Shown here piece by piece: positions 26,546 to 35,192 of a DNA stretch of 64,000 nucleotides; position 1 is the stretch's first letter; each line of letters starts with the position of its first letter. A program made the translations under genes and the position numbers. The notes beneath the pieces are model-generated. The model worked only from the letters and a program-made list of their open reading frames with translations, was not told the origin of the DNA and did not search any database. The stretch lies in contig NZ_JALCZA010000004.1 in assembly GCF_022690765.1 (NCBI RefSeq), positions 62,374-126,373 on the forward strand, in the 5' to 3' direction. The stretch comes from Anaeromyxobacter oryzisoli. GTDB taxonomy: Bacteria; Myxococcota; Myxococcia; Myxococcales; Anaeromyxobacteraceae.

Positions 26546-28322
26546 GGGTCTCCTCCTCTGCCCGGGCCGCGCGCTGCTTCGGACGTGGCGGGCGGGGCGC
26601 CGCCCGCGGCGATCGCGCGAGCCGTCGCCGGAGCTCCGCCAGCGGCAACGTGTTCAGCACGTCCTTCGCCTCGAGCCACCCTCGCCGCGCGACCCAGACG
26701 CCGTAGCGGAGGTTCGCGAGGTGGCTCGCCTCGTGCGCGTCGGAGGAGATGACCACCGGCACCCCCGCCGCCCGCGCCGCCCGGCAGCCCACGTCGGTGA
26801 GGTCGAGCCGCTCGGGCATGGCGTTCACCTCCAGCGCGACGCCCTGCTCCCGGGCCACCTCCAGCACCCCTTCCAGATCGAGCGCGCACGGCTCGCGCGA
26901 GCCGATCTCGCGGGCGCTCGGGTGTCCGAGGACGTGCACGACGCCCGAGCGCAGCGCGCGCTCGAGCCGCTGCGTGTTGCGCCCGGCCGGGTCGTCGAAG
27001 TGCGCGTGGACGCTCGCGACCACGCAGTCGAGCCCCGCGAGCGCGTCGGGCGGGAGGTCGAGCTCGCCGGACGGGAGGATGTCCACCTCGACGCCGGCGA
27101 GGAGCCGTGGCCCACCCGCCTCCCTCCGGTCGGCCGCGCGGATCGCGGCGACGTGCTCCGCGAGGCGGGCGGCGTCGAGCCCGAGCGGACGCGCGCGGGA
27201 GTGGTCGGTGATCGCGAGGTACCGCCGCCCGAGCGCGCGCGCGGCGCGCGCCAGGTCCTCCAGCTCGGAGCGGGCGTCGTTCGACGCGCGCGAGTGCACG
27301 TGCAGATCGCCGAGCAGGTCGGCCTCCTCGACGAGGCGCGGCAACCGCCCCGCCTCCGCCGCCTCGATCTCCCCGGTCCCCTCGCGCAGCTCGGGCGGGA
27401 TGAACGGGAGCCCCACCGCCCGGAACACGTCCGCCTCGTCCCGGCCTCCCAGGCGACGCCCCTCGCGATCGAAGACGCCGTACTCCGAGACCTTGAGGCC
27501 GAGCTTCATCGCGCGGGTCCGGAGCGCGATGTTGTGCGACTTGCTCCCGGTGAAGTAGTGGAGCGCCGCCCCGAACGACTCCGGCGCGACCACGCGCAGG
27601 TCGGCCTGGAGCCCGGCCTTCAGCCGCACCGAGGCCTTGGTCGAGCCCTCCGACAGCACCTGCCCCACGCCCGCGGAGCCGCAGAACGCGCGCACGACCG
27701 GCGCGGCGTCGGTCGTCGCGACGAGCAGGTCGAGATCGCCCACGGTCTCCTTGCGGCGCCGCACGCTCCCGGCCGCCTCCGCCTGCCTGACCCCCGGCAC
27801 GGCTCGGAGCCGCGCCAGGATCTCGTCGGCGTGACCGAGCGCGCGGTGGAGGAGCATGCGCCCCGCGCGCGCCCGGAGGCGTGCGATCGCCGCGACGATC
27901 GCGGCGGCGCGCGTCGGCCCGAGGCGCGGCACCTCGAGGATGCGTCCGGACCGGCACGCCTCCTCGAGGGCCGCGACGTCGGTGATCCCGAGCCCCTTCC
28001 ACACCGCCTCGACCGTCTTCGGCCCCATCCCCTCGAGGCGGAGCAGGTCCACGACGCCCGGCGGGACGAGGGCGGCGAGCCTGGCGTGCTCGCGGCACTC
28101 CCCGACCTCCACCAGCTCGCCGATCTTCTCCGCGATGCGGTCGCCGATCCCCGTCAGCTCGGCCGCGCGCCCCTCCCGCCACGCCTGCGCGACCGAGGTC
28201 GGGTGGAGATCGACGACCTGCGCGGCGCGGCGATAGGCCCGGACCTTGAACGTGTTTCCGCCCGTGAGCTCCAGGAGGTCCGCGATCTCCGACAGGACCC
28301 GCGCGATCTCCGCGTTCTCCAC
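26499..28322 (-). CDS. polX: DNA polymerase/3'-5' exonuclease PolX
   Basis: A 607-residue family X DNA polymerase with a C-terminal PHP phosphoesterase domain, used in base-excision and gap repair. The N-terminal helix-hairpin-helix part has FKVRAYRRAAQVVD and LEGMGPKTVEAVWKGLG; the nucleotidyltransferase site is GSVRRRKETVGDLDLLVAT near residue 180; the PHP domain has GDLHVHSRASNDARS near residue 345, ITDHSRA, VEVDILPSGELD and ISSDAHEASHL. The GTG at 28322 fits the usual N-terminus ENAEIARVLSEIADLLEL. The product is a little longer than usual (about 575) because of a basic tail encoded in the overlap with the hibernation-factor gene, which follows in the same operon. Confidence 0.93.
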   Translation of the reverse strand: MENAEIARVLSEIADLLELTGGNTFKVRAYRRAAQVVDLHPTSVAQAWREGRAAELTGIGDRIAEKIGELVEVGECREHARLAALVPPGVVDLLRLEGMGPKTVEAVWKGLGITDVAALEEACRSGRILEVPRLGPTRAAAIVAAIARLRARAGRMLLHRALGHADEILARLRAVPGVRQAEAAGSVRRRKETVGDLDLLVATTDAAPVVRAFCGSAGVGQVLSEGSTKASVRLKAGLQADLRVVAPESFGAALHYFTGSKSHNIALRTRAMKLGLKVSEYGVFDREGRRLGGRDEADVFRAVGLPFIPPELREGTGEIEAAEAGRLPRLVEEADLLGDLHVHSRASNDARSELEDLARAARALGRRYLAITDHSRARPLGLDAARLAEHVAAIRAADRREAGGPRLLAGVEVDILPSGELDLPPDALAGLDCVVASVHAHFDDPAGRNTQRLERALRSGVVHVLGHPSAREIGSREPCALDLEGVLEVAREQGVALEVNAMPERLDLTDVGCRAARAAGVPVVISSDAHEASHLANLRYGVWVARRGWLEAKDVLNTLPLAELRRRLARSPRAAPRPPRPKQRAARAEEETHAEAHRGDVARHPSA

Positions 28323-28612
28323 GACCGCCCCCGTCGCCGCGGCCGCCGGCCCTCGACGGCCCCAAATGAATGATAGGCCCACGTCTCCGGGGTGGCCCCG
28401 CGGCCATCCGGGGCGGCCGTCGCCACGGGGCGAACCGCCCGGCGAGCGCCCGGGCGATCTCGTGGCGCGGCGCGGGCACGGGCGCTCTCCCGGTGCCGTC
28501 GCCTCCGGCCGCTCTTCGTGGCGGCGCCCCATCTGCTCCGGCTCGCTGGCGGTGGACGGCGCTAGCGTGTCGAGCGTCGGAGCGCGGAGGCACGCTGCGC
28601 CCGGAGCAGGTG

Positions 28613-30001
28613 ATGGGCCACTCGATCGAGGACCCGACCGGATCCCCACCGGCCGCGTGGGTCGGAGAGGACGACGTCGCCCTCCTCACCGACCTGTACG
28701 AGCTCACGATGATCGACGCGTACCTCGCCGAGGATCTCGGCGAGGAGGCGGTCTTCAGCCTGTTCGTGCGACGGCTCCCGCGGCGGCGGAACTACCTCGT
28801 CGCCTGCGGCCTCGAGAGCGTGCTGTCGCTGCTCGAGCGGCTGCGCTTCTCCGAGGACGCGATCGCGTACCTCGCGTCGCTCGGGGTGGTGTCGCAGCGC
28901 CTCCTCGCGTGGCTCCGCGACTTCCGCTTCACCGGCGACGTCCACGCGATCCCCGAGGGGACGCCGGCCTTCCCCGGCGAGCCGCTGCTGGAGGTGGTGG
29001 CGCCGCTCCCGCAGGCGCAGCTGGTCGAGACCGTGATCATGAACCAGATGCACGTGCAGACCGTCGCCGCGTCGAAGGCGTCGCGCGTCGTGACCGCCGC
29101 GGCGGGCCGCACGGTGGTGGACTTCGGGGTCCGCCGCATGCCCGGCGCGGACGCCGGGCTCAAGGTCGTCCGCGCCGCGTACCTGGCGGGGATCGACTCG
29201 ACGTCGAACCTGCTCGCCGGCCGGGTGTATGGCATCCCGGTGGCCGGGACGATGGCGCACAGCTACGTGCAGGTGCACGAGACGGAGGCCGAGGCGTTCG
29301 AGGCGTTCGCGCGCGTCCACCCGCGGACGGTGCTGCTCGTGGACACGTACGACACGCTCGGCGGGATCCGCGAGGTCATCCGGCTCGCCCGCGCGCTCGG
29401 CCCGGCGTTCCAGGTCACCGCGGTGCGCCTCGACTCCGGCGACCTGCTCGAGCTGTCGCGCGGCGCGCGGCGGCTCCTGGACGACGCGGGCCTCGCCCGG
29501 GTCCGCGTCTTCGCGAGCAGCGGCCTGGACGAGGACGCGATCGCCCGGCTCCTCCGCGAGGGCGCCCCCATCGACGCCTTCGGGGTCGGCACGGCGATGG
29601 GCGTCTCGGAGGACGCCCCCAGCCTCGACATGGCCTACAAGCTCGTCTCGTACGCGGGGCGCGACCGCATGAAGCTCTCCGCCGGGAAGGCGCTGCTCCC
29701 CGGCCGCAAGCAGGTGTTCCGGCGTTCCCGCGACGGGCAGGCGACCGACGATCTCCTGGCGGGCCACGAGGAGGATCATCCCGGTCGCCCGCTCCTCGCG
29801 CCCGCGATGCGCGCGGGTCGGCGCGTCGGCGCGCCGCCGACCCTCGACGCGCTGCGGGCCTACGCGCGCGCCGAGCGCGACGCGCTCCCCGAGCGGGTGC
29901 GCGCGCTGGAGCCGGCGACCCCGCCCTACCCGGTGGAGGTGAGCCCGGCGCTGGCGGCGCGCCGCGATGCGCTCGCACGGCGGCTCGCGGCGCGCTCGTG
30001 A
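28613..30001 (+). CDS. pncB: Nicotinate phosphoribosyltransferase
   Basis: A 462-residue enzyme making nicotinate mononucleotide from nicotinate and PRPP in NAD salvage. Family motifs seen are LTDLYELTMIDAYL at the N-terminus, FSLFVRRLPRRRNYLVACGLE, VVDFGVRRMPGADAGLK, GTMAHSYVQVHETE, LVDTYDTLGGI, VRLDSGDL and FGVGTAMGVS. The length matches the bacterial type of about 460. The ATG at 28613 has GGAGCAGG just upstream. It is divergent from polX with a 290-bp gap. Its product nicotinate mononucleotide is also the phosphoribosyl donor for CobT, a link worth noting. Confidence 0.93.
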   Translation: MGHSIEDPTGSPPAAWVGEDDVALLTDLYELTMIDAYLAEDLGEEAVFSLFVRRLPRRRNYLVACGLESVLSLLERLRFSEDAIAYLASLGVVSQRLLAWLRDFRFTGDVHAIPEGTPAFPGEPLLEVVAPLPQAQLVETVIMNQMHVQTVAASKASRVVTAAAGRTVVDFGVRRMPGADAGLKVVRAAYLAGIDSTSNLLAGRVYGIPVAGTMAHSYVQVHETEAEAFEAFARVHPRTVLLVDTYDTLGGIREVIRLARALGPAFQVTAVRLDSGDLLELSRGARRLLDDAGLARVRVFASSGLDEDAIARLLREGAPIDAFGVGTAMGVSEDAPSLDMAYKLVSYAGRDRMKLSAGKALLPGRKQVFRRSRDGQATDDLLAGHEEDHPGRPLLAPAMRAGRRVGAPPTLDALRAYARAERDALPERVRALEPATPPYPVEVSPALAARRDALARRLAARS

Positions 30002-30041
30002 GCAGCGGCGCTCGCGCGGCGCGAATCGCCCCCGCGCGGAC

Positions 30042-30055
30042 GCCGGCGCGCCGGC
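30042..30055 (+). terminator. Perfect palindrome after pncB
   Basis: GCCGGCGCGCCGGC, 41 bp past the pncB stop and followed by a pyrimidine run CCCCCTTCT. It could terminate pncB before the next transcript; evidence is only position and symmetry. Confidence 0.35.
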
Positions 30056-30141
30056 CCCCTTCTGCCCGACCTCGACGCAGGCGTCGCAGGGCCTAGCATG
30101 TGATGGGCGCGTGTACCGAGCACGTCCGAAGAGGTGACGCC

Positions 30142-30588
30142 ATGCGAGTCGGAGAGGCGATGACCGTGCGCGCCGAGACGATCGGGCCGGACGAGGCGCT
30201 CGAGGCCGCGGCGCGGAGGATGCGAGACACCGGGATCGGAGCGCTCCCGGTATGCGAGAGCGATCGGCTCGTCGGCATGATCACGGATCGCGACATCGTC
30301 GTGCGGGGCGTCGCCGCGGGGCTCGCGCCCGGCGCCGCGAAGGTCCGGGACGCCATGACGGCGCAGGTCGTCTACTGCTTCGAGGACGACGAGCTCGGGC
30401 GCGGGGCCGAGCTCATGGAGCAGCACGCGGTCCGGCGGGTGATGGTGCTCGACCGGCAGAAGCGGCTCGTGGGCCTCCTCAGCGTGGACGACCTCGCGAT
30501 GGTGAGCCGGATGCTCGCCGCCGAGGTCATCGAGCACAGCCGCGAGCCGACCCTGCCCGTCGAGCACGGTGGCGCACCGGCGCATTGA
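30142..30588 (+). CDS. Two-CBS-domain regulatory protein
   Basis: A 148-residue soluble protein made of one pair of CBS domains (residues 3-60 and 68-125; VGEAMTVRAETIGPDEAL, GIGALPVCESDRLVGMITDRDIV, then VRDAMTAQVVYCFEDDEL and GLLSVDDLAMVS). Such free-standing pairs bind adenine nucleotides and modulate partners. The ATG at 30142 follows GAGGTGACGC. Its stop overlaps a TTG that may start the following hybrid kinase, suggesting that the CBS protein and the kinase work together. Confidence 0.88.
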   Translation: MRVGEAMTVRAETIGPDEALEAAARRMRDTGIGALPVCESDRLVGMITDRDIVVRGVAAGLAPGAAKVRDAMTAQVVYCFEDDELGRGAELMEQHAVRRVMVLDRQKRLVGLLSVDDLAMVSRMLAAEVIEHSREPTLPVEHGGAPAH

Positions 30589-32537
30589 TCCCGCGGCGCA
30601 CATTCGGCAACACGCCGCGACCACCGCCGCTCGAGCCGTCGCTCGAGCACGTGCGTACGATCGCGTCCGCGATCGAGCACCCGCTCGTCATCTCGGACGC
30701 CGGGGGCGAGATCGTCGAGATGAACCCCGCCGGGCTCGCGCTGCACGGGTTCGTGTCCGTCGACGAGCTCCGCGGCGCGCTGCGCGCTGCTCCGGACCTG
30801 CTCGAGGTACGCGACGCGCGAGACGAGCCCGTGCCGGCCGACCAGGGTCCCGCCTCGCGCGCCGCGCGCGGCGAGGTCGTCACGGATCTGCTGCTCCACG
30901 TCCGGCGGCGGGACACCGGGCGAAGCTGGGTCGGGCTGTACACCGCCCGGCGGCTCCCCGGACGACGGGAGCCGCCGCTCTTCATGGTGTCGATCCATGA
31001 CGTCACGGCGCGCGACGAAGCCGAGCGCGCGCTGCGCGAGAGCGAGGCGAAGTACCGCGACCTCTTCGACCACCTGACGACCGGGTTCACCCTCTGCCGC
31101 GCAATCTTCGAGGGGGACGTCCCGGTCGACTACGTGCACGAGGAGGCGAACCTCGCGTTCGAGGTGCAGACCGGGCTCCGCCGCGAGGACGTCCTCGGGC
31201 GGCGCATCACCGAGGTCCTCCCCGGCATCCGAGGCGACCCGGCCCGCTGGATCGAGGTCCTCGGGGAGGTCGCGCGGACCGGCGTCCCGGTGCATTACGA
31301 GCAGCACATGATCGAGCTGGACCGGTGGTACGACGCGACGGCGTACCGCCCGAAGCCCGGCTACTTCGCGGTCGTCTTCCTCGACGTGACCGAGCGGAAG
31401 CGCACCGAGGAGCGGCTGCGCGAGGCGAACGAGCGGCTGCGGGAGGCGGACCGGCGCAAGGACGAGTTCCTCGGCGTCCTCTCCCACGAGCTGCGGAACC
31501 CGCTCGCGACGATCGGCACCAGCGTCCACCTCCTCGAGCGCGCCGCCCCGGACAGCCCGCAGGCGGGCCGCGCGAAGGAGGTCCTCCGCCGCCAGACGGA
31601 GCACCTCGCGCGCCTGGTGGACGACCTGCTCGACGTGACCCGCGTCACGCGCGGCAAGATCCAGCTCCACCGCCGCCACCTCGACCTGCGCGCCGTCGCC
31701 CGCCGCACCTGCGACGACCACCGCGCGCTGTTCGAGTCGCGCGGGATCGCTCTGCGCATCGACACGACGCCCGGCGCCGTCTGGATCGACGCGGACGCGA
31801 CGCGGATCTCGCAGGTCATCGGCAACCTCCTCCAGAACGCGGCCAAGTTCACGCCGGCGGGCGGGAGTGTCTCCGTCCACACGGGCGTGGCGGAAGGAGA
31901 CGCGGAGCTCCGCGTGCGCGACGACGGCGTGGGGATGGAGCCGAGCGAGATCGATCGCATGTTCCAGCCGTTCGCGCAGTCCGAGCGGAGCCTCGCGCGG
32001 ACGCGCGGCGGGCTCGGCCTCGGCCTCGCCCTGGTGCGCGGGCTCGTCGAGCTGCACGGCGGCACGGTGCGCGCGCACAGCGCGGGCCCGGGCCGCGGCT
32101 CCGAGTTCGTCGTCAGGCTTCCGCGCGTGCCGGATTCCGAGGCGACGGCCGCCTCGCCGGCGAAGGGCGCGGCGGCGGGGCGTCACGTCCTCGTCGTCGA
32201 GGACAACCCCGACGCCGCCCAGTCGCTCGGCGACCTGCTCGAGCTCTTCGGTCACCGTGTCGCGCTGGCGCACGACGGCCGGACAGGCATCGCGCTCGCC
32301 CGCGAGCTCCGGCCAGACGTCGTGCTGTGCGACATCGGCCTCCCGGACGTGAGCGGATACGAGGTCGCGCGGGCGCTGCGCGCCGACCCGTCGCTCCGGG
32401 GCACGCGGCTCGTCGCGCTCAGCGGCTACGCCCAACCCGAGGACCGCGATCGCGCGAAGGAGGCCGGCTTCGACGCGCACCTCGCGAAGCCTGCGCCGCT
32501 CGAAAGGCTCGAGGCGCTGATCGCGGGCGAGCCCTGA
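30585..32537 (+). CDS. PAS-PAS hybrid sensor histidine kinase
   Basis: A soluble kinase of about 650 residues: PAS-like domain (about 20-140; IASAIEHPLVISDAGGEIVEMN), second PAS domain (about 155-260; YRDLFDHLTTGFTLCRAI), HisKA with His301 in LGVLSHELRNPLATI, ATPase domain (NLLQNAAKF; GGLGLGLALVRGL) and a C-terminal receiver with Asp583 in VVLCDIGLPDVSG. No membrane helices, so the signal is cytoplasmic. The start is uncertain: TTG at 30585 overlaps the CBS stop as TTGA and has GGTGG upstream; GTG at 30651 would trim part of the first PAS. No DNA-binding output is in the gene, so phosphate must pass to another regulator. Confidence 0.88.
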   Translation: MIPRRTFGNTPRPPPLEPSLEHVRTIASAIEHPLVISDAGGEIVEMNPAGLALHGFVSVDELRGALRAAPDLLEVRDARDEPVPADQGPASRAARGEVVTDLLLHVRRRDTGRSWVGLYTARRLPGRREPPLFMVSIHDVTARDEAERALRESEAKYRDLFDHLTTGFTLCRAIFEGDVPVDYVHEEANLAFEVQTGLRREDVLGRRITEVLPGIRGDPARWIEVLGEVARTGVPVHYEQHMIELDRWYDATAYRPKPGYFAVVFLDVTERKRTEERLREANERLREADRRKDEFLGVLSHELRNPLATIGTSVHLLERAAPDSPQAGRAKEVLRRQTEHLARLVDDLLDVTRVTRGKIQLHRRHLDLRAVARRTCDDHRALFESRGIALRIDTTPGAVWIDADATRISQVIGNLLQNAAKFTPAGGSVSVHTGVAEGDAELRVRDDGVGMEPSEIDRMFQPFAQSERSLARTRGGLGLGLALVRGLVELHGGTVRAHSAGPGRGSEFVVRLPRVPDSEATAASPAKGAAAGRHVLVVEDNPDAAQSLGDLLELFGHRVALAHDGRTGIALARELRPDVVLCDIGLPDVSGYEVARALRADPSLRGTRLVALSGYAQPEDRDRAKEAGFDAHLAKPAPLERLEALIAGEP

Positions 32538-32653
32538 CCCGGGGAGCAGCCAGCGTGCCCCTTCTCCCCCGGCTTCCCCGGCCCGCGTGCAGCCGCTCGC
32601 TGGGCATTCTCGCTGCGCGGGGACGCCCCCGACGCCATCCTCCACGAGGCGAG

Positions 32654-33532
32654 ATGGCGAAGCGCGCGACGAGCTCGGCTGGCAGGCGCGGCCCCGACCC
32701 CCGCGTCCGCGATCTCTACGCGCTACCGCCGGCGGGGTTCGTGGCCGCGCGCGACGCGCTCGCGCGGTCGCTCGCCGCCGAGGCGAGCCCGGCGACGGGC
32801 ACGGTGTGGCGGCTGCGCCGGCCCGCGCGCGCGGTCTGGCTCCTCGACGCCGTGGCACGCGAGAGGCCCGAGGTGATCTCGGCGGCGTTCGCGGCGGGGG
32901 ATCGCCTCCGGGACGCCCAGGCCCGCGCGGTCCGAGGCGACGCGACCGACCTCAGGAGCGCGAGCGCGGCGGTTCACGACGCCGTCGCCGCAGGGGTCGA
33001 GGCGGCGCGGGAGATCGCCGCGCGGGCCGGACACGGAGCGGGGAGCGCGCTCCTCGGGCAGGTGGAGAGAGGGCTCCGCGCCGCGGCCACCACGGACGCT
33101 GCCGCTCGGGCTCGCTTGCAGGATGGCGTGCTCGATCGGCTGCCGGCGCTGGGCGGTACCGAATTCCTGACGGGCCTCGCCGCGGTGGCGCCGCCCTCGC
33201 CGGCCCGGCGCGGCGCGGGGACTCCTCGCCCCGGGCACGAGCCAGCCCCGGCGAGGCAGCAGGAGCGGGATCGCGAGGCCGAGCGGTCGCGCAAGGCCGC
33301 CGAGCGGAACGCGCGGGCCGAGGCCGCGCGGCGAGAGCGCGAGCGCAGGCGAGCCGAGCGGGACGCCGAGCGCAGGGCGCGTGCGCTTCGCGCCGTCGAG
33401 GCGCGCGTCCAGCAGGCCGAGCGGGACCTCGAGGAGGCGCAGCGCCGCGTCGCCGCCGTGCGCGTCGAGGCGGATGCCGCGCGGCGGGCTGCGCTCGCGG
33501 CGCGCACGAGGACCGGCGACCGGCCCGCCTGA
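32654..33532 (+). CDS. Hypothetical protein with basic coiled-coil C-terminus
   Basis: A 292-residue protein of unknown function. The N-terminal half (RDLYALPPAGFVAARDALARSL; WRLRRPARAVWLLDAVARE) resembles a family of uncharacterised bacterial proteins that begin with LY-LPP-EF-AARDAL and have a RRP--AAW stretch. The C-terminal half (about 195-285) is a highly charged Arg/Glu/Ala coiled coil (QQERDREAERSRKAAERNAR). The ATG at 32654 follows GAGGCGAG. It stands alone, 116 bp after the hybrid kinase. Confidence 0.7.
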   Translation: MAKRATSSAGRRGPDPRVRDLYALPPAGFVAARDALARSLAAEASPATGTVWRLRRPARAVWLLDAVARERPEVISAAFAAGDRLRDAQARAVRGDATDLRSASAAVHDAVAAGVEAAREIAARAGHGAGSALLGQVERGLRAAATTDAAARARLQDGVLDRLPALGGTEFLTGLAAVAPPSPARRGAGTPRPGHEPAPARQQERDREAERSRKAAERNARAEAARRERERRRAERDAERRARALRAVEARVQQAERDLEEAQRRVAAVRVEADAARRAALAARTRTGDRPA

Positions 33533-33841
33533 CCGCGTCGTCGGTCCGGCGCGCGCGGCCGTCGACTCCGCGGCGACGCCGCGCTGCGCTCAGGCCGAGC
33601 GGGAGTACGGTCCGGGCACCGCGTCCCCACGGACGCGTCGGGTGGCGCGTCGCCGCCGCCGATCCGGCGCCGCCGCGATCACGCTCGGCTCGTGTCGGCG
33701 ATACCATCGCCTGGAGGGCGCGATCGGGTCGCCATGCGCGGGCTCGGCCGAGATCGCGCCCGGAGGTGGGCCGGACCCAAGATCCCGCCCGCGCGCGCAC
33801 CGAGGCCGAGGCGAGACTGCGCGTCCTGGGGGGAGACGCTC
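33533..33841. other. Non-coding gap before the patatin gene
   Basis: About 309 bp with no credible gene; open frames here have no codon bias. The last bases hold the strong ribosome site GGGGGGAGA of the patatin gene. No clear promoter or terminator was recognised. Confidence 0.6.
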
Positions 33842-34879
33842 ATGGCGCGATTTCGACTGCTCTCGATCGACGGCGGCGGGATCCGGGGGATCCTGCCTGG
33901 CATGGTGCTCGCGGAGATCGAGCGGCGGACGGGGAAGCCGATCTCGAGCCTGTTCGACGTCCTGGCGGGCACCTCGACCGGCGGCATCCTGGCGCTCGGG
34001 CTGACGCTGCGGGAGGGCGATCGCCCGAAGTACTCCGCGTCGGAGCTCGTCGACATGTACGTGACGAACGGCCAGGAGATCTTCTCGAAGTCCCAGCCGT
34101 GGGAGACCCTCGACGCGATCGCGGACGGGCTGCCGCTGTCGCGCGAGGTCGGTGAGCTGTTCGGGATCCCGAGGAACGAGGATCTGCACGACCTCGTCAG
34201 GCCCAAGTACCCGGCGGACGGCCGCCGCGCCGTCCTGCGGCGCTACCTCGGGGACGCGCGGGTGGCGGACGCGCTCGCGCGGGTGTTCGTGACGAGCTAC
34301 GACACGGCCCTCCGGGTCCCGGTGTTCTTCGACAGCCAGGCGGACGAGGACCAGGTCTACTTCGACCAGCTCCGCGACGTCGCGGTGCTCGACGCCGCGA
34401 TGGCGACCTCCGCGGCGCCGACCTACTTCCCCCCGCACCGGGTCGAGGCGCGCGAGGGGCGCAGGACGCTGACGCTCGTGGACGGGGGCGTCTTCGCGAA
34501 CGACCCGGTGGCGCTCGCGTACGCGTTCACGCGACCTCGCGACGTCCAGGACGAGATCATCCTCTCGCTCGGCACGGGCTCCATGACCCGGAGCTACCCG
34601 TTCGAGGAGATCCGGAGCTGGGGCGCCATCCGCTGGGCGATCCCGGTGCTCTACACGATGATGGACGGTCAGTCCGAGGCGGCCGCGCTCGTGATGAGCC
34701 GGATGCTGCCCGAGGGGCGGATGTTCCGCTGGCAGGCGCTGCTCGGCGAGGGGGGCGTCCCCGAGGACATGGACGACGCGAGCCCGGGGACCCTCGCCCG
34801 CATCGCCGCGCTCGCCCAGAAGCTCGTGAAGGCGAAGTCGGACGAGATCGACCACGCGTGCGAGCTGCTCACGCGGTGA
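33842..34879 (+). CDS. Patatin-like phospholipase
   Basis: A 345-residue lipid acyl hydrolase. The oxyanion loop SIDGGGIRGILPG is at residues 8-20, the nucleophile is Ser45 in GTSTGG, and the catalytic Asp214 is in LVDGGVFANDP. There is no signal peptide, so it acts in the cytoplasm or at the inner face of the membrane. Such proteins may serve lipid turnover; some relatives are effectors of CBASS phage defence, but no cyclic-nucleotide synthase is adjacent. Monocistronic, with a hairpin 39 bp past the stop. Confidence 0.9.
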   Translation: MARFRLLSIDGGGIRGILPGMVLAEIERRTGKPISSLFDVLAGTSTGGILALGLTLREGDRPKYSASELVDMYVTNGQEIFSKSQPWETLDAIADGLPLSREVGELFGIPRNEDLHDLVRPKYPADGRRAVLRRYLGDARVADALARVFVTSYDTALRVPVFFDSQADEDQVYFDQLRDVAVLDAAMATSAAPTYFPPHRVEAREGRRTLTLVDGGVFANDPVALAYAFTRPRDVQDEIILSLGTGSMTRSYPFEEIRSWGAIRWAIPVLYTMMDGQSEAAALVMSRMLPEGRMFRWQALLGEGGVPEDMDDASPGTLARIAALAQKLVKAKSDEIDHACELLTR

Positions 34880-34917
34880 CGCGCGGCCCACCGCTCTCCC
34901 CGTCGCCGCGCTCGTCT

Positions 34918-34937
34918 GGCCCCGAATCATTGGGGCC
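34918..34937 (+). terminator. Hairpin downstream of the patatin gene
   Basis: GGCCCC and GGGGCC pair around the AT-rich loop GAATCATT, 39 bp after the patatin stop. A plausible terminator stem in a GC-rich genome, without a U-tract. Confidence 0.4.
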
Positions 34938-35142
34938 GCGCTGATCGATGAGCCGCGCCGAGCCGGCCTGGCGCGCGCGCGGCGAGGCGATGGCGCTGGA
35001 CCAGCCTCGCTCCCGCGATGGCTGCCCCGGACGTGGGCGGCCGCCGCGCGAAAGTTCCGCTGAAACGGCTGCACCCGAGCTTCGGGGCCCCTACAATCGA
35101 CCGCCCGGCGCTGGCCAGCCGACGCACCAGCGGAACGGGCCT

Positions 35143-35173
35143 TGCACGCTCCGGCGTGCATCGTGACGTGCAA
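35143..35173 (+). promoter_or_regulatory. Overlapping TGCACG inverted repeats before the MFS gene
   Basis: TGCACGC (35143-35149) pairs with GCGTGCA (35154-35160), and TTGCACG (35142-35148) also pairs with CGTGCAA (35167-35173). These repeats lie 20-50 bp upstream of the exporter start and overlap its ribosome site region, as a repressor operator or RNA hairpin would. The 35-40 bases between the patatin stop and the hairpin, and the rest of this 313-bp gap, hold no gene. Confidence 0.35.
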
Positions 35174-35192
35174 CAGGAGCGATCCACCACAC

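Noticed and set aside
33842-34879. CBASS anti-phage operon
   Set aside because: Only the patatin is present; neighbours are a coiled-coil protein and an MFS exporter, with no CD-NTase, Cap2/Cap3 or HORMA genes.
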